33,493 bases of DNA, taken from positions 1-33,493 of the forward strand of contig JASEGT010000019.1 in the NCBI GenBank assembly GCA_030018005.1. Reading direction: 5' to 3'. The notes below the pieces were generated by a model. It did not search any database. It worked only from the letters and a program-made list of their open reading frames with translations, and was not told the origin of the DNA. This DNA is from Actinomycetota bacterium (lineage in GTDB: Bacteria > Actinomycetota > Aquicultoria > Aquicultorales > Aquicultoraceae). This document shows, piece by piece, positions 33,429-33,493 of this stretch. A program made the translations under genes and the position numbers. Within the stretch, counting starts at the first letter, position 1, and every line of letters begins with the position of its first letter.

Positions 33429-33493
33429 GAAAAAACAGTCTCGGTGCTGCTAATCTAGTGTCAATCGTTAATATGTTGATTTAGAATTTGGTA

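Overview
The window looks like chromosome of a deep-branching, probably anaerobic actinobacterium, with mid-range GC and mostly ATG/TTG/GTG starts. The main evidence is gene order on the + strand: polA, rpsA, coaE, uvrB, then uvrA. This is the order known from Mycobacterium (polA-rpsA-coaE-x-uvrB-...-uvrA). Rubrerythrin, an archaeal-style NrpR regulator, an FMN-type glutamate synthase and ArsM point to an anoxic lineage of the Aquicultor / Coriobacteriia-like kind. That placement is inference, not a search result.

Layout. (1) 1-1812, minus strand: nrpR, then an FMN-domain glutamate synthase cut by the window edge; nitrogen regulation and assimilation. (2) 1813-2301: divergent intergenic region with a palindrome in the nrpR leader, an orphan tRNA-Asn-like 3' end and tandem -10 elements for polA. 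(3) 2302-10671, plus strand: polA; paired palindromes and a candidate structured RNA ending in a terminator; rpsA; a likely VanZ-like/coaE/lytic transglycosylase operon; a (CAAG)8 tetranucleotide repeat; uvrB. (4) 10672-15685: convergent terminator, a TRAM/Fe-S RNA uridine methyltransferase (minus), arsM, a SEC-C protein and an uncharacterised zinc-ribbon-like protein. (5) 15881-25320: signalling and surface genes. These are a GAF-PAS-GAF-PP2C phosphatase, a two-TM protein, a GT4 glycosyltransferase, a secreted Cys/Ser/Thr-repeat protein, rubrerythrin, a dCache-GGDEF cyclase with a GGEEL signature, and several small unknown genes. (6) 25446-33394: rarA (minus), a lipoprotein, uvrA, a lone long-form hisG and a polytopic membrane protein with a basic tail.

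How the parts connect. polA, uvrB, uvrA and rarA form a replication/repair set around the conserved core. The roughly 17 kb between uvrB and uvrA is accessory in character. Several starts have no ribosome binding site but have a TATAAT-like box 7-12 nt upstream (VanZ-like, uvrB, rarA, last membrane protein), suggesting frequent leaderless transcripts. A TGGTATAAT-type extended -10 recurs before three transcription units.

I found no CRISPR array, insertion sequence, prophage or intact tRNA/rRNA gene. The most promising undescribed elements are the candidate RNA before rpsA, the nrpR leader palindrome, and the uncharacterised genes of the uvrB-uvrA interval.
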